A DNA stretch of 64,000 bases from Mycobacterium paraterrae. GTDB lineage: Bacteria > Actinomycetota > Actinomycetes > Mycobacteriales > Mycobacteriaceae. Below the pieces are notes generated by a model. That model worked only from the letters and a program-made list of their open reading frames with translations, had not been told where the DNA came from and did not search any database. The stretch covers positions 3,844,001-3,908,000 of the forward strand of contig NZ_CP092488.2 in NCBI RefSeq assembly GCF_022430545.2, in the 5' to 3' direction. A program made the translations under genes and the position numbers. This document shows, in pieces, positions 47,920 to 57,483 of the stretch (within the stretch, counting starts at the first letter, position 1; every line of letters begins with the position of its first letter).

Positions 47920-50640
47920 GTGGCAGGCAAGGCCCGTGTACACGAGTTGGCTAAGGAACTCGGTGTCACCAGTAAGGAAGTCCTCGCTCGGCTAGGCGAG
48001 CAGGGCGAATTCGTTAAATCAGCGTCCTCGACAGTCGAAGCGCCCGTCGCGCGTCGACTGCGGGAATCGTTCGGCGGCGGCAAGCCCGCCCCGGAGAAGA
48101 CATCCGGCAACGGCGCGGCGGCCGCAAAGCCCGCCGCCAAAGCCACCACGGCCAAGCCGGGGGCCCCGAGGCCCACGGCGCCCGCGCCAACCCCAGCACC
48201 TGCGCCGCCGGCCGCGCCGGCGCCTGCAGCCCAAGCACCGGCCGCGCCGATCCAACAACCGCCGGCTGCGACGGCGACTCCCGGGCCTAGCCCGACCCGT
48301 CCCGGTCCGACGCCGGGTCCGCGCCCGGCCGCCCCGAAGCCGGCCGCCCGGACCCCGCGCGTTGGTAACAACCCGTTCTCGTCTGCACAACCCGTCGAGC
48401 GGCCCGCCATGCCGCGGCCTCAGGCCCCCCGGCCGGGTGCGCCGCGTCCCGGCGCCCCCCGACCGGGTGGGGCCTCACCTGGCAACATGCCTCCTCGTCC
48501 GGCCGCAGCCGGTCGCCCGCCCCGCCCGGGCGGTCCGCGGCCCGGTGGTCCTGGCGGCCGACCAGGTGCTCCCGCCGGCGGTGGACGCCCCGGCGGCGGC
48601 GGTGGCGGTAACTACCGCGGCGGCGGTGGTGGCGGCGGAGTCGGTGCCCCGCCTGGAGGCGGCGGCTACCGCGGCCGTCCCGGCGGTGGTGGCGGCGGTG
48701 GACGCCCCGGTCAGCGCGGCGGTGCCGCTGGTGCGTTCGGGCGTCCTGGTGGTGCTCCGCGACGGGGCCGCAAGTCGAAGCGGGCAAAACGCGCCGAATA
48801 CGAAAACATGCAGGCGCCGGTCGTCGGCGGCGTGCGGTTGCCGCACGGGAACGGTGAAACCATTCGCCTGGCTCGCGGCGCGTCGCTGTCTGACTTCGCC
48901 GAGAAGATCGACGCCAACCCGGCATCGCTGGTGCAGGCGCTGTTCAACCTCGGCGAGATGGTGACCGCGACTCAGTCTGTCGGCGACGAGACCCTCGAAC
49001 TGCTCGGCAGCGAGATGAACTACGTCGTGCAGGTCGTGAGCCCCGAGGACGAGGACCGCGAGCTGCTGGAGTCCTTCGACCTCACCTACGGCGAGGACGA
49101 AGGCGGCGAGGAAGACCTGCAGACCCGGCCGCCGGTGGTGACCGTGATGGGTCACGTCGACCACGGCAAGACGCGACTGCTGGACACCATCCGAAACGCC
49201 AGCGTCCGTGAGGGCGAGGCCGGTGGCATCACCCAGCACATCGGCGCTTACCAGGTGACCGTCGACTTCGAAGGCACCGAACGGCCGATCACCTTCATCG
49301 ACACCCCGGGTCACGAGGCGTTCACCGCCATGCGTGCCCGCGGTGCCAAGGCCACCGACATCGCGATCCTGGTGGTCGCCGCCGACGACGGCGTCATGCC
49401 GCAGACGGTGGAGGCGATCAACCACGCGCAAGCGGCCGACGTGCCAATCGTGGTGGCGGTCAACAAGATCGACAAGGAGGGCGCCGACCCGGCCAAGATC
49501 CGGGCCCAGCTCACCGAATACGGTCTGGTGGCAGAGGACTTCGGTGGCGACACGATGTTCGTCGACATCTCCGCGAAGGCAGGCACCAACATCGAGGCGC
49601 TGGAGGAAGCAGTACTGCTGACCGCTGACGCCGCACTGGACCTGCGGGCCAATCCCGACATGGAAGCCCAGGGTGTGGCGATCGAAGCACACCTCGACCG
49701 GGGTCGCGGCCCGGTGGCCACGGTGCTGATCCAGCGCGGAACGCTGCGGGTGGGGGACTCGATCGTGGCCGGCGACGCCTACGGGCGCGTCCGCCGAATG
49801 GTCGACGAGCACGGCGACGACGTCGAAGAGGCGCTGCCGTCGCGTCCCGTCCAGGTCATCGGGTTCACCTCAGTGCCCGGCGCCGGTGACAATCTGCTCG
49901 TCGTCGACGAGGACCGCATCGCACGCCAGATCGCCGACCGGCGTAGCGCCCGCAAGCGAAACGCTTTGGCGGCACGCTCGCGCAAGCGCATCAGCCTGGA
50001 CGACCTGGACGCCGCGCTGAAGGAGACCAGCCAGCTGAACCTGATCCTGAAGGGCGACAACTCCGGAACCGTCGAAGCTCTGGAAGAAGCGCTGCTGGGG
50101 ATCGAGATCGACGACGAGGTCGCGCTGCGGGTCATCGACCGCGGTGTCGGTGGCGTCACCGAGACCAACGTCAACTTGGCGTCGGCTTCGGACGCGATCA
50201 TCATCGGGTTCAACGTTCGAGCGGAAGGCAAAGCCACCGAGCTGGCCAACCGCGAAGGCGTGGACATTCGCTACTACTCGGTGATCTACCAGGCCATCGA
50301 CGAGATCCAGAGTGCGCTCAAGGGCATGCTCAAGCCGATCTACGAAGAGAACCAGCTGGGTCGCGCCGAAATCCGCGCGTTGTTCCGGTCCTCCAAGGTC
50401 GGCATCATCGCCGGTTGCCTCGTGCAGTCCGGCGTGGTGCGCCGCAACGCCAAGGCCCGTCTGCTTCGCGACAACATCGTGGTTGCCGAGAACCTCACGG
50501 TGTCCTCGTTGCGCCGGGAGAAGGACGATGTCACCGAGGTTCGCGAAGGCTACGAATGTGGTTTGACGCTGACCTACTCCGACCTCAAAGAGGGCGACGT
50601 CATCGAGACCTACGAGCTGGTCGAGAAGGAGCGCGTTTAG
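47920..50640 (+). CDS. infB: Translation initiation factor IF-2
   Basis: 906 residues from GTG 47920, with AGGAG ten bases upstream. Residues 1-~55 are the IF2-N helix bundle ('VHELAKELGVTSKEVLARL'); ~60-285 is an extreme low-complexity linker, first Ala/Pro then Gly/Arg/Pro-rich; 'RRGRKSKRAKRAEYENMQAP' begins the second IF2-N region. The GTPase P-loop G-H-V-D-H-G-K-T is at 411-418, 'DTPGHEAF' is G3 and 'NKID' G4. Two beta-barrels and domain IV-like C1/C2 ('KVGIIAGCLVQSGVVRRNAKARL') follow. It brings fMet-tRNA to the 30S subunit. Confidence 0.97.
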   Translation: MAGKARVHELAKELGVTSKEVLARLGEQGEFVKSASSTVEAPVARRLRESFGGGKPAPEKTSGNGAAAAKPAAKATTAKPGAPRPTAPAPTPAPAPPAAPAPAAQAPAAPIQQPPAATATPGPSPTRPGPTPGPRPAAPKPAARTPRVGNNPFSSAQPVERPAMPRPQAPRPGAPRPGAPRPGGASPGNMPPRPAAAGRPPRPGGPRPGGPGGRPGAPAGGGRPGGGGGGNYRGGGGGGGVGAPPGGGGYRGRPGGGGGGGRPGQRGGAAGAFGRPGGAPRRGRKSKRAKRAEYENMQAPVVGGVRLPHGNGETIRLARGASLSDFAEKIDANPASLVQALFNLGEMVTATQSVGDETLELLGSEMNYVVQVVSPEDEDRELLESFDLTYGEDEGGEEDLQTRPPVVTVMGHVDHGKTRLLDTIRNASVREGEAGGITQHIGAYQVTVDFEGTERPITFIDTPGHEAFTAMRARGAKATDIAILVVAADDGVMPQTVEAINHAQAADVPIVVAVNKIDKEGADPAKIRAQLTEYGLVAEDFGGDTMFVDISAKAGTNIEALEEAVLLTADAALDLRANPDMEAQGVAIEAHLDRGRGPVATVLIQRGTLRVGDSIVAGDAYGRVRRMVDEHGDDVEEALPSRPVQVIGFTSVPGAGDNLLVVDEDRIARQIADRRSARKRNALAARSRKRISLDDLDAALKETSQLNLILKGDNSGTVEALEEALLGIEIDDEVALRVIDRGVGGVTETNVNLASASDAIIIGFNVRAEGKATELANREGVDIRYYSVIYQAIDEIQSALKGMLKPIYEENQLGRAEIRALFRSSKVGIIAGCLVQSGVVRRNAKARLLRDNIVVAENLTVSSLRREKDDVTEVREGYECGLTLTYSDLKEGDVIETYELVEKERV

Positions 50641-50672
50641 GCCTATGAGCTCCGACAAGCTGAACCTTCGGC

Positions 50673-51230
50673 ATGGCTGACCCGGCGCGGGCGCGCCGGC
50701 TGGCCAAGCGGATCTCCGAGATCGTCGCCTCGGCAATCGAGTACGAGATCAAGGATCCCGGCCTGGTCGGAGTCACCATCGTCGACGCCAAGTTGTCCGG
50801 CGACCTGCACGACGCGACGCTGTACTACACGGTGATGGGCTCCACTCTCGACGACGAACCCGATTATGACGGGGCCGCGGCGGCGTTGGAACGCGCAAAG
50901 GGCGTCCTGCGCAGCAAGGTTGGGGCCGGTACCGGGGTGCGTTTCACGCCGACGTTGAGCTTCAGCCGGGACACGGTGTCCGACTCCGTGCAGAAGATGG
51001 AGGAGTTGCTGGCGCGCGCACGGGCGGCAGACGCCGACCTGGCACGCGTCCGGCAGGGCGCCACGCCGGCCGGTGATGCCGATCCGTACCGCACGACCGA
51101 TGACGACGACGTTTCGCTCGGCGACGATGCGGGCCGTGAAGCGGCCCGAGGTGGAGCCGGGCAAATCAGCACGGGGGCATTAACCGATAAGGGGAAAGGC
51201 GCCGGTGACGACGATCAACGCGAAGACTGA
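50673..51230 (+). CDS. rbfA: Ribosome-binding factor A
   Basis: 185 residues; ATG 50673, 32 bases after infB. The KH-like fold is evident in 'RARRLAKRISEIVASAIEYEIKDPGLVGVTIVDAKLSGDLHDATLYYTV' and 'LRSKVGAGTGVRFTPTLSFSRD'. The C-terminal ~65 residues are an acidic, disordered extension ('TTDDDDVSLGDDAG') typical of mycobacterial RbfA. It helps 16S 5'-end processing and 30S maturation. The end overlaps the nrnA-like gene by 26 bases. Confidence 0.94.
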   Translation: MADPARARRLAKRISEIVASAIEYEIKDPGLVGVTIVDAKLSGDLHDATLYYTVMGSTLDDEPDYDGAAAALERAKGVLRSKVGAGTGVRFTPTLSFSRDTVSDSVQKMEELLARARAADADLARVRQGATPAGDADPYRTTDDDDVSLGDDAGREAARGGAGQISTGALTDKGKGAGDDDQRED

Positions 51231-52203
51231 ATCGGCGGCGGCACAACGCGTCGACGCCGCCGGCGCGGCGCACGTGATCGATGCCGCGGCCTCGGTCGGA
51301 GTCGTTTGTCATGTGCATCCCGACGCCGACACGATCGGTGCCGGCCTGGCGCTGGGTCTGGTGCTCGATCGGTGCGGCAAGTCGGTCGAGGTGAGCTTCG
51401 CCGCACCTGCCGCGCTTCCCGAGTCGTTGTCTCTGCTGCCCGGTAAGCATCTTCTAGTCGACCCCGCTGCGATGCGACGGGATGTCGATCTCGTTGTCAC
51501 GGTGGACATTCCGAGCGTCAACCGGCTCGGCGACCTGCGGGACATGGTCGGTCCGGGCCACGAGGTCCTGGTCATCGACCACCACGCGTCGAACCAACTG
51601 TTCGGCACCGCGAATTTTGTTGAGCCGTCTGCGGATTCCACCACGATGATGGTCGCCGAGTTGCTCGACGCGTGGGAGAAGCCGATCGACGCCGACGTGG
51701 CGTGCTGTCTCTACGCCGGGCTGACCACTGACACCGGGTCGTTCCGGTGGGCCAGCGCCAGCGCCTACCGGCTGGCGGCGCGGCTGGTCGAGCTGGGCAT
51801 CGACAACGCGGGGATCACCAGATCGCTGATGGACACCCATCCTTTCGCCTGGCTGTCCATGCTGTCCCGAGTGCTGAGCTCGGCACAGCTGGTGCCCGAC
51901 GCCGCTGGTGGTCGTGGGTTCGTGTACGCGGTCGTCACCAACCAGGAATGGGCCAGCGCACGACCGGAGGAAGTCGAGAGCATCGTCGACATCGTCCGCA
52001 CCACTCAGCAGGCAGAAGTCGCTGCGGTGTTCAAAGAGATTGAGCCGCAACAATGGTCGGTCTCGATGCGAGCGAAGGCCGACATCGACCTGTCCGCCGT
52101 TGCATCGTCGTTCGGCGGCGGCGGTCACCGACTCGCCGCCGGTTACTCGACGACGGGTTCGGTCGACGACGTCGTGACCGCGTTGAGCGCCGCTCTGGGG
52201 TGA
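51205..52203 (+). CDS. DHH/DHHA1 phosphoesterase (NrnA-like; CnpB, c-di-AMP/nanoRNA hydrolase)
   Basis: 332 residues from GTG 51205. DHH domain: 'CHVHPDADTIGAGLALG', 'LVVTVDIPSVNRLG' and D125-H-H127 in 'VIDHHASN'; C-terminal DHHA1: 'GGGGHRLAAGYST'. It corresponds to Rv2837c (CnpB), shown in M. tuberculosis to hydrolyse c-di-AMP/pApA and nanoRNAs and 3'-phosphoadenosine 5'-phosphate. It lies between rbfA and dinF and overlaps both, so is co-translated with them. Confidence 0.93.
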   Translation: MTTINAKTESAAAQRVDAAGAAHVIDAAASVGVVCHVHPDADTIGAGLALGLVLDRCGKSVEVSFAAPAALPESLSLLPGKHLLVDPAAMRRDVDLVVTVDIPSVNRLGDLRDMVGPGHEVLVIDHHASNQLFGTANFVEPSADSTTMMVAELLDAWEKPIDADVACCLYAGLTTDTGSFRWASASAYRLAARLVELGIDNAGITRSLMDTHPFAWLSMLSRVLSSAQLVPDAAGGRGFVYAVVTNQEWASARPEEVESIVDIVRTTQQAEVAAVFKEIEPQQWSVSMRAKADIDLSAVASSFGGGGHRLAAGYSTTGSVDDVVTALSAALG

Positions 52204-53519
52204 GCGAACCCGTCCGGTCGCAACCGGGTGGCCGACACATAGCGCGGCTGGCGCTCCCGGCCCTCGGAGTGCTGGCCGCCGAGCCGCTGTATCTGCTTTT
52301 CGACACCGCGATCGTGGGTCGGCTCGGCGCACTGAGTCTGGCGGGATTGGCGATCGGCGGACTGATCCTCGGTATGGTCGGTTCGCAGCTGACATTTCTG
52401 TCCTACGGCACCACCGCGCGCGCAGCCCGCTACTTCGGTGCGGGCGAGCGCGTCTCGGCGGTTGCGGAAGGTGTGCAGGCGACCTGGCTGGGGCTCGGTC
52501 TGGGTGTGCTGATCATCGTGGCGGTGCAGGCCGCGGCGGAGCCGGTGGTCTCTTCCATCGCAGGCTCGCGCGACATCGCTGACGCCGCGGTGCCGTGGTT
52601 GCGTATCGCGATTGCGGGCGCGCCGGCCATCCTGGTGTCCCTGGCGGGAAACGGGTGGCTGCGCGGCGTGCAGGACACCGTTCGTCCATTGCGCTACGTG
52701 ATCGCCGGGTTCGGCCTGTCCGCAGTGCTGTGCCCGCTGCTGGTCTACGGCTGGCTGGGCTTACCCCGTTGGGGACTCAGCCGTTCTGCCGTCGCCAACC
52801 TGTCCGGTCAATGGCTGGCCGCATTATTGTTCGCGCGGGCCCTGTTGGCAGAAGGGGTGCCGCTGCGAGTCGACGGTCCTGCGCTGCGTGCCCAAATTGT
52901 GCTCGGGCGCGACCTTTTCGTGCGCACGTTGGCGTTCCAGGCGTGCTTCGCCTCCGCTGCCGCGGTGGCGTCTCGGTTCGGTGCCGCAGCGCTAGCCGCT
53001 CATCAGGTGGTGCTGCAGCTGTGGAATTTTCTTGCGCTTGTTCTTGATTCGTTGGCCATCGCCGCCCAGGCAATGGTCGGCGCGTCGTTGGGTGCTGGCG
53101 ACATTCGACTCGCGACGGCGACCGCCCGGCGCGTCACACTGTGGTCTGCGGTCGCGGCGACCGGACTGGCCGCCGTCTTCGGGGCCGGCGCTTCGGTCTT
53201 ACCCCGGCTGTTCACCGACGACACCGCGGTGCTGAGCGCGGTCGGCGTGCCGTGGTGGTTCATGGTCGCGCAATTGCCCTTGGCGGGAGTCGTTTTCGCG
53301 CTCGACGGGGTTCTGCTGGGCGCCGGCGACGCCGCGTTTATGCGTACGGCCACCGTGATCAGCGCGCTGGTCGGCTTCTTGCCGCCGATCTGGCTGTCGC
53401 TGAAGTTCGGCTGGGGGCTCGCCGGAATCTGGTCAGGGCTGAGCTGCTTCATCGTCCTGCGGGTGATTTTCGTCGGTTGGCGTGCGGTGTCGGGGGATTG
53501 GGCGGTGACCGGTAGATGA
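52200..53519 (+). CDS. dinF: MATE-family efflux transporter (DinF)
   Basis: 439 residues from GTG 52200, which overlaps the preceding stop (GTGA); same length as Rv2836c. About 12 membrane segments; N-terminal 'RLALPALGVLAAEPLYLLFDTAIVGRLG' is a MatE repeat start, with an equivalent in the second half ('VRTLAFQACFASAAAVASRFGAAALAAHQVVLQLWNFL'). MATE proteins export cationic compounds using H+ or Na+ gradients. Although named after E. coli dinF, LexA control is not evident since the gene lies inside an operon. Confidence 0.92.
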   Translation: MSEPVRSQPGGRHIARLALPALGVLAAEPLYLLFDTAIVGRLGALSLAGLAIGGLILGMVGSQLTFLSYGTTARAARYFGAGERVSAVAEGVQATWLGLGLGVLIIVAVQAAAEPVVSSIAGSRDIADAAVPWLRIAIAGAPAILVSLAGNGWLRGVQDTVRPLRYVIAGFGLSAVLCPLLVYGWLGLPRWGLSRSAVANLSGQWLAALLFARALLAEGVPLRVDGPALRAQIVLGRDLFVRTLAFQACFASAAAVASRFGAAALAAHQVVLQLWNFLALVLDSLAIAAQAMVGASLGAGDIRLATATARRVTLWSAVAATGLAAVFGAGASVLPRLFTDDTAVLSAVGVPWWFMVAQLPLAGVVFALDGVLLGAGDAAFMRTATVISALVGFLPPIWLSLKFGWGLAGIWSGLSCFIVLRVIFVGWRAVSGDWAVTGR

Positions 53520-54097
53520 GTAGCCAGCGGAAGCGAATGCTGAGCGGCGAGTTGTACCGCGCCGACGATCCCGAATTGGTGGCGCACCGCGAAGCCTGCC
53601 AGCGACTTCTCGCGCTGTTCAACGCCGGCGATGACGGCAGCGCACAGGTCTTGCATGACTTACTCGGATCGCTGGGGGAGGGTTCCGAGATCTTGCCGCG
53701 TTTCCAGTGCGACTACGGCACACGCATCGCGATCGGGGCCGGATGCTTCGTCAACTACGACGCGATCTTCCTCGACTGCGGCTCGATCACCATCGGTGAC
53801 CACGTCCAAATCGGCCCGCGGGTTCAGCTCGTCACCGCATTGCATCCTGTCGACGACCTCGAAGCCAGGCGGACGGGGTGGGAATCGGCCGCTCCGATCG
53901 TAATCCGGGACAACGCCTGGCTCGCCGCCGGCGTGATCGTGTGCCCCGGAGTGACAATCGGCGAGAACTCGGTGGTGGGGGCGGGAAGCGTCGTTGTCAG
54001 GGACATTCCGGCTGGAGTGCTCGCGGTGGGCAGCCCATGCCGAGTCCTCAGGAAACTGAATAATCCGGCCGCCGAACGGCCCGAAAAGCCTGTCTGA
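53516..54097 (+). CDS. Left-handed beta-helix O-acetyltransferase (maltose/galactoside acetyltransferase family)
   Basis: 193 residues from ATG 53516, overlapping the dinF stop (ATGA). N-terminal 'KRMLSGELYRADDPELVAHREACQRLLALFN' is the Mac domain; hexapeptide repeats follow ('IAIGAGCFVNYDAIFLDCGSITIGDHVQIGPRV'), with the catalytic His in 'LVTALHPVDDLEARRTG' and C-terminal coils 'PGVTIGENSVVGAGSVVVRDIPAGVLAVGSPCRV'. It would acetylate a sugar hydroxyl using acetyl-CoA as a trimer. Substrate unknown. Probably last gene of the infB-dinF operon. Confidence 0.9.
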   Translation: MSSQRKRMLSGELYRADDPELVAHREACQRLLALFNAGDDGSAQVLHDLLGSLGEGSEILPRFQCDYGTRIAIGAGCFVNYDAIFLDCGSITIGDHVQIGPRVQLVTALHPVDDLEARRTGWESAAPIVIRDNAWLAAGVIVCPGVTIGENSVVGAGSVVVRDIPAGVLAVGSPCRVLRKLNNPAAERPEKPV

Positions 54098-54162
54098 CTG
54101 CCGGTGCTCTTTGCCAGCGGCGTATCAGCCGCGGCATTAAAGTAAGTCCACATCATGTACGG

Positions 54163-56820
54163 ATGTCCCAATCACCGTCTTTCGGTGACCTGCGCCGCAG
54201 CCGAGAACTGATCGTGGCTCGACTGCTCGAGCGCGACGTCGAGGTGCGGCAATTGGTCGCGCTGGCTCGACGTGTGGGCCGCGACCCGGGCCGGGTGGTG
54301 CTGCTGCGGGGCGAGGCCGGCGTCGGCAAGACCGCGGTGATCGGGGAATTGGTGGCCGGTGCCGGCCCCGACGTACGGGTGTTGCAAGGCTGGTGCGATC
54401 CGTTGACCACTCCCAGGCCGCTCGGTCCCCTGATCGACGCGCTGGCCGGGTTGGATCGCCGCGTGGCGGACGGGCTGACCGCCGCGCTCGACGCGGGCGA
54501 TTCCGCCACCGTGTACCGGCGTCTGCTCGAGGTGCTGCGCGGCGGCCCGCGATGGTTGTGGGTGATCGAGGACGTGCACTGGGCCGACGGCGCCACGCTG
54601 GATCTTCTGAGGTTTCTCGGTCGTCGTATCAGCGGACTTCCTCTGCTGCTCGTGATGTCTTACCGCGACGACGAGGTTGGCCCGCAGCATCCGTTGGCCG
54701 CGGCGGTTGGCGACGTCGCGACCTCCGCGGCGATCACCCGTATCCGGCTTGAGCCGCTGAGCCGCGACGCGGTGGCCGAATTGGTCGCCGGCAGCGGGCT
54801 CAACGCCACCGACCTCCATCGGTTGACGAGCGGAAATCCGTTCTACGTGACCGAAATCCTCGGGGCAGCACCAAACCAGACGAGTCGCGGGCTGCCGCAC
54901 AGCGTCGCCGAGGCGGTGTGGGGCCGGCTGGCGCGGTTGTCCGGGCCGGCCCGCCATACCGCCTATGCGGTGGCCGTGTGTGGTCCTCGCGCCGCGCTGC
55001 CTCTGGTGCAGACGATCTGTCCTCACGCGCAGGACGGCACGGAGGAATGCCTGCGTGCCGGAGTTCTGCTAGCCGACGACGACGTGCTCGTATTTCGCCA
55101 CGAGCTGGCTCGGCGCGCCACACTGGATCAGATACCCGCCCACGAGCGCCGAGTGCTGCACAAGGCGGCGATGGCCGCGCTGGCCGAACCGCCCATCGAC
55201 CCGGGGCTGTTGGCGGCGTTGGCTTTTCATGCCGACCAAGCCGGCGATGACGATGCCGCCGTGCGCTACGGAATTGCCGGCGCGCAGCGCGCCGCCGCGC
55301 TGGCCGCCAACCGTGAGGCGGCCGAACTGTATGCACTCGCGCTGGCCCACGGCGATGCCATTCCCGCTGACCAGAAGGTGACGTGGATAGAAGGGCATGC
55401 CTTCGCGCGCTACCTGTACGGTGACGCCGACGAGGCGGAATCGCTGTGGCGACAAGCGGTCGACATGCGGCGCGCGATGGGCGATCCCCTCGGCGAGGGT
55501 GAGGATCTCTGCCTGCTGTCGCATCTGCTCTGGGCGTCGATGGCTCGATTCCGTGAGGCGAGGCAGGCCGCGCAATCGTCCCTACGGCTGCTCGAAGGCC
55601 TCGGTCCCACACCGCAACTGGCCAGGTCCTTGGCGAACATGGTTTCCCTCGGCGTGCTCTCGTACGATCCGACCTGTATCGAATATGCCTCGCAGGCAAT
55701 CGATGTGGGAAATGCTGTCGACGAGCGGGGGGTAGTCATGTCCGGACGCTGCCTGACTGCGCTGTGGTCGATCACCCAAGGCGGCCCCGGGTGGGAAGAC
55801 ATCGAAACGACCTGGCACGCCGCGATGTCGGACAAGGCATTGGCCGAGCACGTCGGCATCGTCGGAGGCGCGATCGGATGGACGGCGGCACTGCACCACG
55901 ACCTCGACCGCGCGCAACGCTACAGCGACGAGCTCGCAAAGTTCTGCGATGCAGACGATCTGGGCTATTACGAGGTGATGCCGGTCGTCACCGCCGCGTT
56001 GGTGGCCCTGCAGCGAGGTGACTGGACGGCAGCGATTGCCAGCGCCGAGGAGGCATTCACCCGACGCGGACTGACCGACGTCAACTCGACAATGCCCAGG
56101 GTTGCCATGGCACTCGTCCGCGCGCGGCGCGGAGAAAAGCAGACTGGCCCCCCGCTGCATCCGCCGGCCGATGACGCCGAACCGGGTGATTTCTTCTTCT
56201 TCAGCCCGGCGTGGGCCGCGCGTGCCGAGATCGCCTGGCTGGCCGGTGACGACGAGGGGGCGGTTGCCGAAGCCACACGGGCGCTGGCTATTTCGGGACC
56301 AAACGCGGATCCTTGGCTGACCGGTCGGTTGCAGCGTTGGCTACACCTGGGTGGCGTCCTCGTGCCCCCGATTCCGGATCCGCTGACCCCCTACCAGATG
56401 GAAGTCAACGGCGACTGGCGTGCGGCGGCCGCGGAATGGGAGCGGCTACGGTGTCCCTACGACGCAGCGATTGCACAGTTGAGTGGCGATCTCGATGCGG
56501 TGCAGTCGGCGGCCGCCACCTTCCGCCGACTGGGCGCTCGGGCGGCGACCCGTCGTGCTCAGCAACGGCTCGGCGAACTCCGCGGTCCCACCACACCTGG
56601 CCGAGCCAGCCACAGCAAGTCCGACCCGCATCGGCTGACCCGGCGGCAGCGTGAGGTCGCCGTATTGCTGGCTGCCGGCAACAGCGACGCCGCGATCGCC
56701 GCGGCGCTGCACCTGAGCCCAAAAACCGTCGGCCACCACGTCGAAGCGATCTTGGACAAGCTCGACGTGGCGAATCGGGTTCAGGCTGCGCACAAGCTGA
56801 ACCAGCCTGCCGTCGACTGA
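54163..56820 (+). CDS. Large AAA/LuxR-type transcriptional regulator (LAL/MalT-like)
   Basis: 885 residues; ATG 54163, with TAAAGT (54137-54142) a possible -10. N-terminal STAND ATPase: Walker A G-E-A-G-V-G-K-T at 50-57, Walker B 'WLWVIEDVHWADG'. The middle ~400 residues are helical, TPR-like. A LuxR helix-turn-helix occupies ~825-875 ('LTRRQREVAVLLAAGNSDAAIAAALHLSPKTVGHHVEAIL'). Such proteins activate promoters after a ligand binds the TPR sensor. The palindrome directly after its stop and the four secreted-protein genes beyond are candidate targets. Confidence 0.9.
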   Translation: MSQSPSFGDLRRSRELIVARLLERDVEVRQLVALARRVGRDPGRVVLLRGEAGVGKTAVIGELVAGAGPDVRVLQGWCDPLTTPRPLGPLIDALAGLDRRVADGLTAALDAGDSATVYRRLLEVLRGGPRWLWVIEDVHWADGATLDLLRFLGRRISGLPLLLVMSYRDDEVGPQHPLAAAVGDVATSAAITRIRLEPLSRDAVAELVAGSGLNATDLHRLTSGNPFYVTEILGAAPNQTSRGLPHSVAEAVWGRLARLSGPARHTAYAVAVCGPRAALPLVQTICPHAQDGTEECLRAGVLLADDDVLVFRHELARRATLDQIPAHERRVLHKAAMAALAEPPIDPGLLAALAFHADQAGDDDAAVRYGIAGAQRAAALAANREAAELYALALAHGDAIPADQKVTWIEGHAFARYLYGDADEAESLWRQAVDMRRAMGDPLGEGEDLCLLSHLLWASMARFREARQAAQSSLRLLEGLGPTPQLARSLANMVSLGVLSYDPTCIEYASQAIDVGNAVDERGVVMSGRCLTALWSITQGGPGWEDIETTWHAAMSDKALAEHVGIVGGAIGWTAALHHDLDRAQRYSDELAKFCDADDLGYYEVMPVVTAALVALQRGDWTAAIASAEEAFTRRGLTDVNSTMPRVAMALVRARRGEKQTGPPLHPPADDAEPGDFFFFSPAWAARAEIAWLAGDDEGAVAEATRALAISGPNADPWLTGRLQRWLHLGGVLVPPIPDPLTPYQMEVNGDWRAAAAEWERLRCPYDAAIAQLSGDLDAVQSAAATFRRLGARAATRRAQQRLGELRGPTTPGRASHSKSDPHRLTRRQREVAVLLAAGNSDAAIAAALHLSPKTVGHHVEAILDKLDVANRVQAAHKLNQPAVD

Positions 56821-56834
56821 CTGCGACACCAATT

Positions 56835-56850
56835 TGGGGAATTTTCCCCA
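56835..56850. promoter_or_regulatory. 16-bp palindrome upstream of the secreted-protein array
   Basis: TGGGGAA-TT-TTCCCCA at 56835-56850 starts 14 bases after the regulator's stop and about 73 bases before the first array gene. Its symmetry and place suit a binding site for a dimeric activator such as the LuxR-domain protein upstream, though it could also be a hairpin. No similar site is seen before the regulator gene. Confidence 0.5.
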
Positions 56851-56922
56851 TGTGCGCTTCGCCCTGCACACCGGAGACTTCTCAGCATTAGCTCAGGCAA
56901 ATGCGAACTAAGGGAGAGCTCC

Positions 56923-57477
56923 ATGAACATCACCGCGTCACGGCGCAAAAATCAGATTGCTGCACTTGGCGTGGCCACCGCGGGCTTATTGTTTTGGGGG
57001 CTCAGCGAACTGGCCGCGGCTCCCGCGCACGCGGATCCCATCACCGACATGCTCAACAACGTCGAGGTTGTGTTCAATGCGGGCGAGCAGTTCTTTACCC
57101 TCGGGGACCAGTACTTGGCGGCGGGCGAGCCGACATACGCGGTCGATGCGTACCTGGCCGGGCTCGACAACACGTTGATCGCGCCTCTGGAAAACCTGTA
57201 TGTCGACGGAATCGATGCGCTGACAAACACTCCGGTGGCGTCCCCGTTCGAAATCGATCCGATCAGCCCGGCTCCAACCGACTTCGCGGCAGTGCTGACC
57301 TATGCACAGGCGTTCTACGACATTGCCCAGGTCGACTTCACCCAGGCGACCAATCTCATGACCGCCGGTGATTTCCCCGCGGCTGAGCTGCTCGAGGTCG
57401 CGGGCAGCAACGCGCTCTGGCTCGAAGCGCCCAACGCACTCATCCTCGGCCTTACCGAGTCATTGTTCGGACTCTGA
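56923..57477 (+). CDS. Secreted small protein, array member 1
   Basis: 184 residues; ATG 56923 with GGGAGAG upstream. A Sec-type signal with basic start (S-R-R-K-N) and A-H-A cleavage site near residue 37 is followed by a ~147-residue mature domain. Shared family motifs: 'DPITDMLNNVE' at the mature N-terminus, 'GLDNTLIAPLEN', 'DALTNTPV', 'VDFTQATNLMTAGDFPAAELL' and C-terminal 'APNALILGLTESLFGL'. No cysteines in the mature part and no catalytic motif seen. I do not recognise the family. Six bases separate it from member 2. Confidence 0.85.
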   Translation: MNITASRRKNQIAALGVATAGLLFWGLSELAAAPAHADPITDMLNNVEVVFNAGEQFFTLGDQYLAAGEPTYAVDAYLAGLDNTLIAPLENLYVDGIDALTNTPVASPFEIDPISPAPTDFAAVLTYAQAFYDIAQVDFTQATNLMTAGDFPAAELLEVAGSNALWLEAPNALILGLTESLFGL

Positions 57478-57483
57478 TAGGGC

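Noticed and set aside
47754..48410. 218-codon Gly/Ala-rich minus frame over the infB N-terminus
   Set aside because: Mirror of the low-complexity linker of infB; it superficially resembles a PE_PGRS protein but has no PE domain.
48000..48780. Gly/Pro-rich direct repeats as CRISPR or tandem array
   Set aside because: Codon-level low complexity of the IF-2 linker, not spaced identical repeats.
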